DNA of 16,218 nucleotides from CAMBDR01 sp046597185 (lineage in GTDB: Bacteria > Pseudomonadota > Gammaproteobacteria > Burkholderiales > Burkholderiaceae_D), in the NCBI GenBank assembly GCA_046597185.1, contig JBKJLF010000857.1, positions 1 to 16,218 on the forward strand. Direction: 5' to 3'. Each line of letters opens with the position of its first letter. The first letter of the stretch is position 1. The translations under genes were made by a program, and so were the position numbers. The notes below the pieces were generated by a model that worked only from the letters and a program-made list of their open reading frames with translations, did no database searches and had not been told where the DNA came from. Positions 16,186-16,218 of this stretch are shown here, in pieces.

Positions 16186-16218
16186 GTGCGTGTTGAATTT
16201 TTAGTAAGAAGTAAATAG

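Noticed and set aside
1..16218. CRISPR array, rRNA or tRNA genes
   Set aside because: I found no regularly spaced repeats or recognisable cloverleaf or ribosomal RNA sequence on either strand.

Overview
The window looks like the chromosome of a Gram-negative proteobacterium, most likely a betaproteobacterium of the Burkholderiales. This is inferred from moderate-to-high GC, lipoprotein and Sec signal peptides, PhoB-type promoter architecture and the gene families present; it is not proven. All intact genes lie on the plus strand. The right end (about 14.68-16.19 kb) is on the minus strand and consists of broken genes.

Layout. (1) 1-1732: the 3' part of an OmpR-family response regulator, overlapping by 4 bp its sensor histidine kinase. 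(2) 1786-2259: a DUF1857/AtaL-like SRPBCC protein. (3) 2281-6013: a phosphate-starvation operon. A clear three-half-site Pho box with a correctly spaced -10 precedes two tandem PhoA-family alkaline phosphatases, the first a predicted lipoprotein and the second a predicted free periplasmic enzyme. An unrecognised secreted protein starts 2 nt after the second phosphatase. (4) 6198-10124: a very large membrane histidine kinase with 14 Reg_prop propeller blades, a Y_Y_Y domain, one membrane segment, and GAF, HisKA and HATPase domains, but no receiver domain. (5) 10227-12197: an OPT-family transporter behind a near-consensus sigma70 promoter whose -10 is flanked by a perfect 7-bp inverted repeat. 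(6) 12382-14631: a decayed paralogue of the large kinase. It keeps 12 of 14 blades and the ATPase domain, has lost everything between, and has a T7 tract that puts its signal peptide out of frame. (7) 14681-16185, minus strand: the C-terminal end of an amidase abutting a wrecked hipBA toxin-antitoxin locus (antitoxin-toxin reading-frame fusion, internal deletion, in-frame TGA).

How it works together. The phosphatase operon should be switched on by PhoB under phosphate limitation and release phosphate from organic esters at the cell envelope. The big propeller kinase senses a periplasmic cue. It sits directly upstream of a peptide-type transporter, so a sensor-transporter link is possible but unproven, and no cognate response regulator is in the window. 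The region from about 12.2 kb rightwards looks like a decay zone that has accumulated deletions and homopolymer frameshifts.

I found no convincing new defence or mobile system. The most informative signals are the Pho-box operon with its unknown third gene, the OPT promoter palindrome, the paired intact/decayed propeller kinases, and the two homopolymer frameshifts (T7, G6), either of which might be switchable or might simply be decay.
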